A stretch of 64,000 nucleotides of DNA from Sedimenticola selenatireducens DSM 17993 (GTDB lineage: Bacteria; Pseudomonadota; Gammaproteobacteria; Chromatiales; Chromatiaceae): NCBI RefSeq assembly GCF_000428045.1, contig NZ_ATZE01000014.1, positions 102,212 through 166,211 on the forward strand, in the 5' to 3' direction. The position numbers and the translations under genes were made by a program. This document shows positions 63,740-64,000 of the stretch, piece by piece. Each line of letters opens with the position of its first letter. The stretch's first letter is position 1. The notes below the pieces were generated by a model, which worked only from the letters and a program-made list of their open reading frames with translations, searched no databases and was not told where the DNA came from.

Positions 63740-64000
63740 GACAAATATAAGAGACCCCCCAGCTTTGCTGGGGAGGCATTAGCAGTTTGACAGTAACGGG
63801 AGTCTCATAGTAACTCCAAAGCGTGAGCCGCCAAGCAACACGCAAAGGAGAAACCATGAGACGAGTAGAAAGTTTAAGTCACACGAGGTGGGAGTGTAAG
63901 TACCATATCGTGTTCATCCCGAAATATCGTAGGAAAGTGCTTTTTGGCCAAATACGCAAAGAGCTTGGTGAAGTATTTCATCGATTGGCAAAGCAAAAGG
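63740..64000 (+). mobile_element. Left part of an IS200/IS605-type element (cut by the window edge)
   Basis: The left end contains a hairpin with CCCCAGC (63757-63763) paired to GCTGGGG (63767-63773) around TTT, of the type bound by Y1 transposases. The transposase gene follows 80 bp later. The exact left boundary is not resolved and the right end lies outside the window. Confidence 0.7.
63856..64000 (+). CDS. tnpA: IS200-family transposase TnpA, N-terminal part
   Basis: The first 48 codons of a Y1 (HUH) transposase, open to the window end. The start RRVESLSHTRWECKYHIVFIPKYRRKVLFG is the classic IS200/IS605 TnpA block, with the strand before the HUH motif. AAAGGAG lies just before the ATG at 63856. 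It would cut and move a single strand at palindromic ends. The catalytic HUH and Tyr residues lie outside the window. Confidence 0.9.
   Translation, partial: MRRVESLSHTRWECKYHIVFIPKYRRKVLFGQIRKELGEVFHRLAKQK

Overview
The window reads as a chromosomal segment of a free-living or symbiotic gammaproteobacterium. rpsA-ihfB, tex, lolC-lolD, comEC-exbB-exbD-lpxK-kdsB, rne and rluC all look like orthologues of gammaproteobacterial housekeeping genes, in orders typical of that class. A K+-type membrane pyrophosphatase, cobalamin salvage, a phosphoribulokinase-like gene, an XrtA/PEP-CTERM-type polysaccharide locus and DUF3179/DUF364 proteins suggest a sulfur-oxidising Chromatiales-type relative. This taxonomic guess is inference from gene content and remembered protein similarity; no search was run.

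Layout. 1-6.8 kb: the end of rpsA, ihfB, an SOS-type promoter region with a small membrane-protein ORF, tex, an ArnD-like protein that has lost its metal ligands, a SET-domain protein, lexA and an RRM protein. 7-13.4 kb: hppA, then bluB behind a cobalamin riboswitch, divergent from a cobU-cobT-cobC-cobS salvage operon. 13.9-29.1 kb: a surface-polysaccharide region with a TIGR03013-type sugar transferase, the PrsK/PrsR sigma-54 two-component pair, UDP-HexNAc epimerase and dehydrogenase, two XrtA-associated ATPases (one joined to a membrane segment and an OmpA domain) and a DUF1631 protein. No exosortase and no PEP-CTERM protein lies in the window. 29.3-43.8 kb: an accessory metabolic stretch with fadH, a Crp/Fnr regulator, an HDOD protein, a nitroreductase, DUF3179, a TauD-like dioxygenase, phhB, a Sel1-SLT lytic transglycosylase, a tandem Usp, DUF364, pepD and a degenerate phosphoribulokinase. 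43.9-46.3 kb: aguB and aguA for putrescine from agmatine. 46.4-54.5 kb: the envelope block lolC-lolD, DUF2062, comEC-exbB-exbD-lpxK-trm112-kdsB. 54.5-64 kb: small hypotheticals, a low-molecular-weight tyrosine phosphatase, rne, rluC-HAD-sppA, a lipoprotein, a DUF1127 protein and the left end of an IS200-type element cut by the window edge.

The most interesting signal is regulatory. lexA and the region at 1255-1300 carry the same double operator: two GTTC-N7-GTTC boxes in opposite orientation, 16 bp apart, flanking a -10 element. This box type is the one described for alphaproteobacterial LexA. The second site points at an unannotated 56-residue ORF with a single membrane segment, a candidate SOS-induced small membrane protein. 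Other points of note are two probable pseudoenzymes (ArnD-like and phosphoribulokinase-like), the ATPase-OmpA fusion, three regularly spaced PLRQVETK repeats in the RNase E tail, and a short remnant of a 2-oxoacid dehydrogenase E2 gene.
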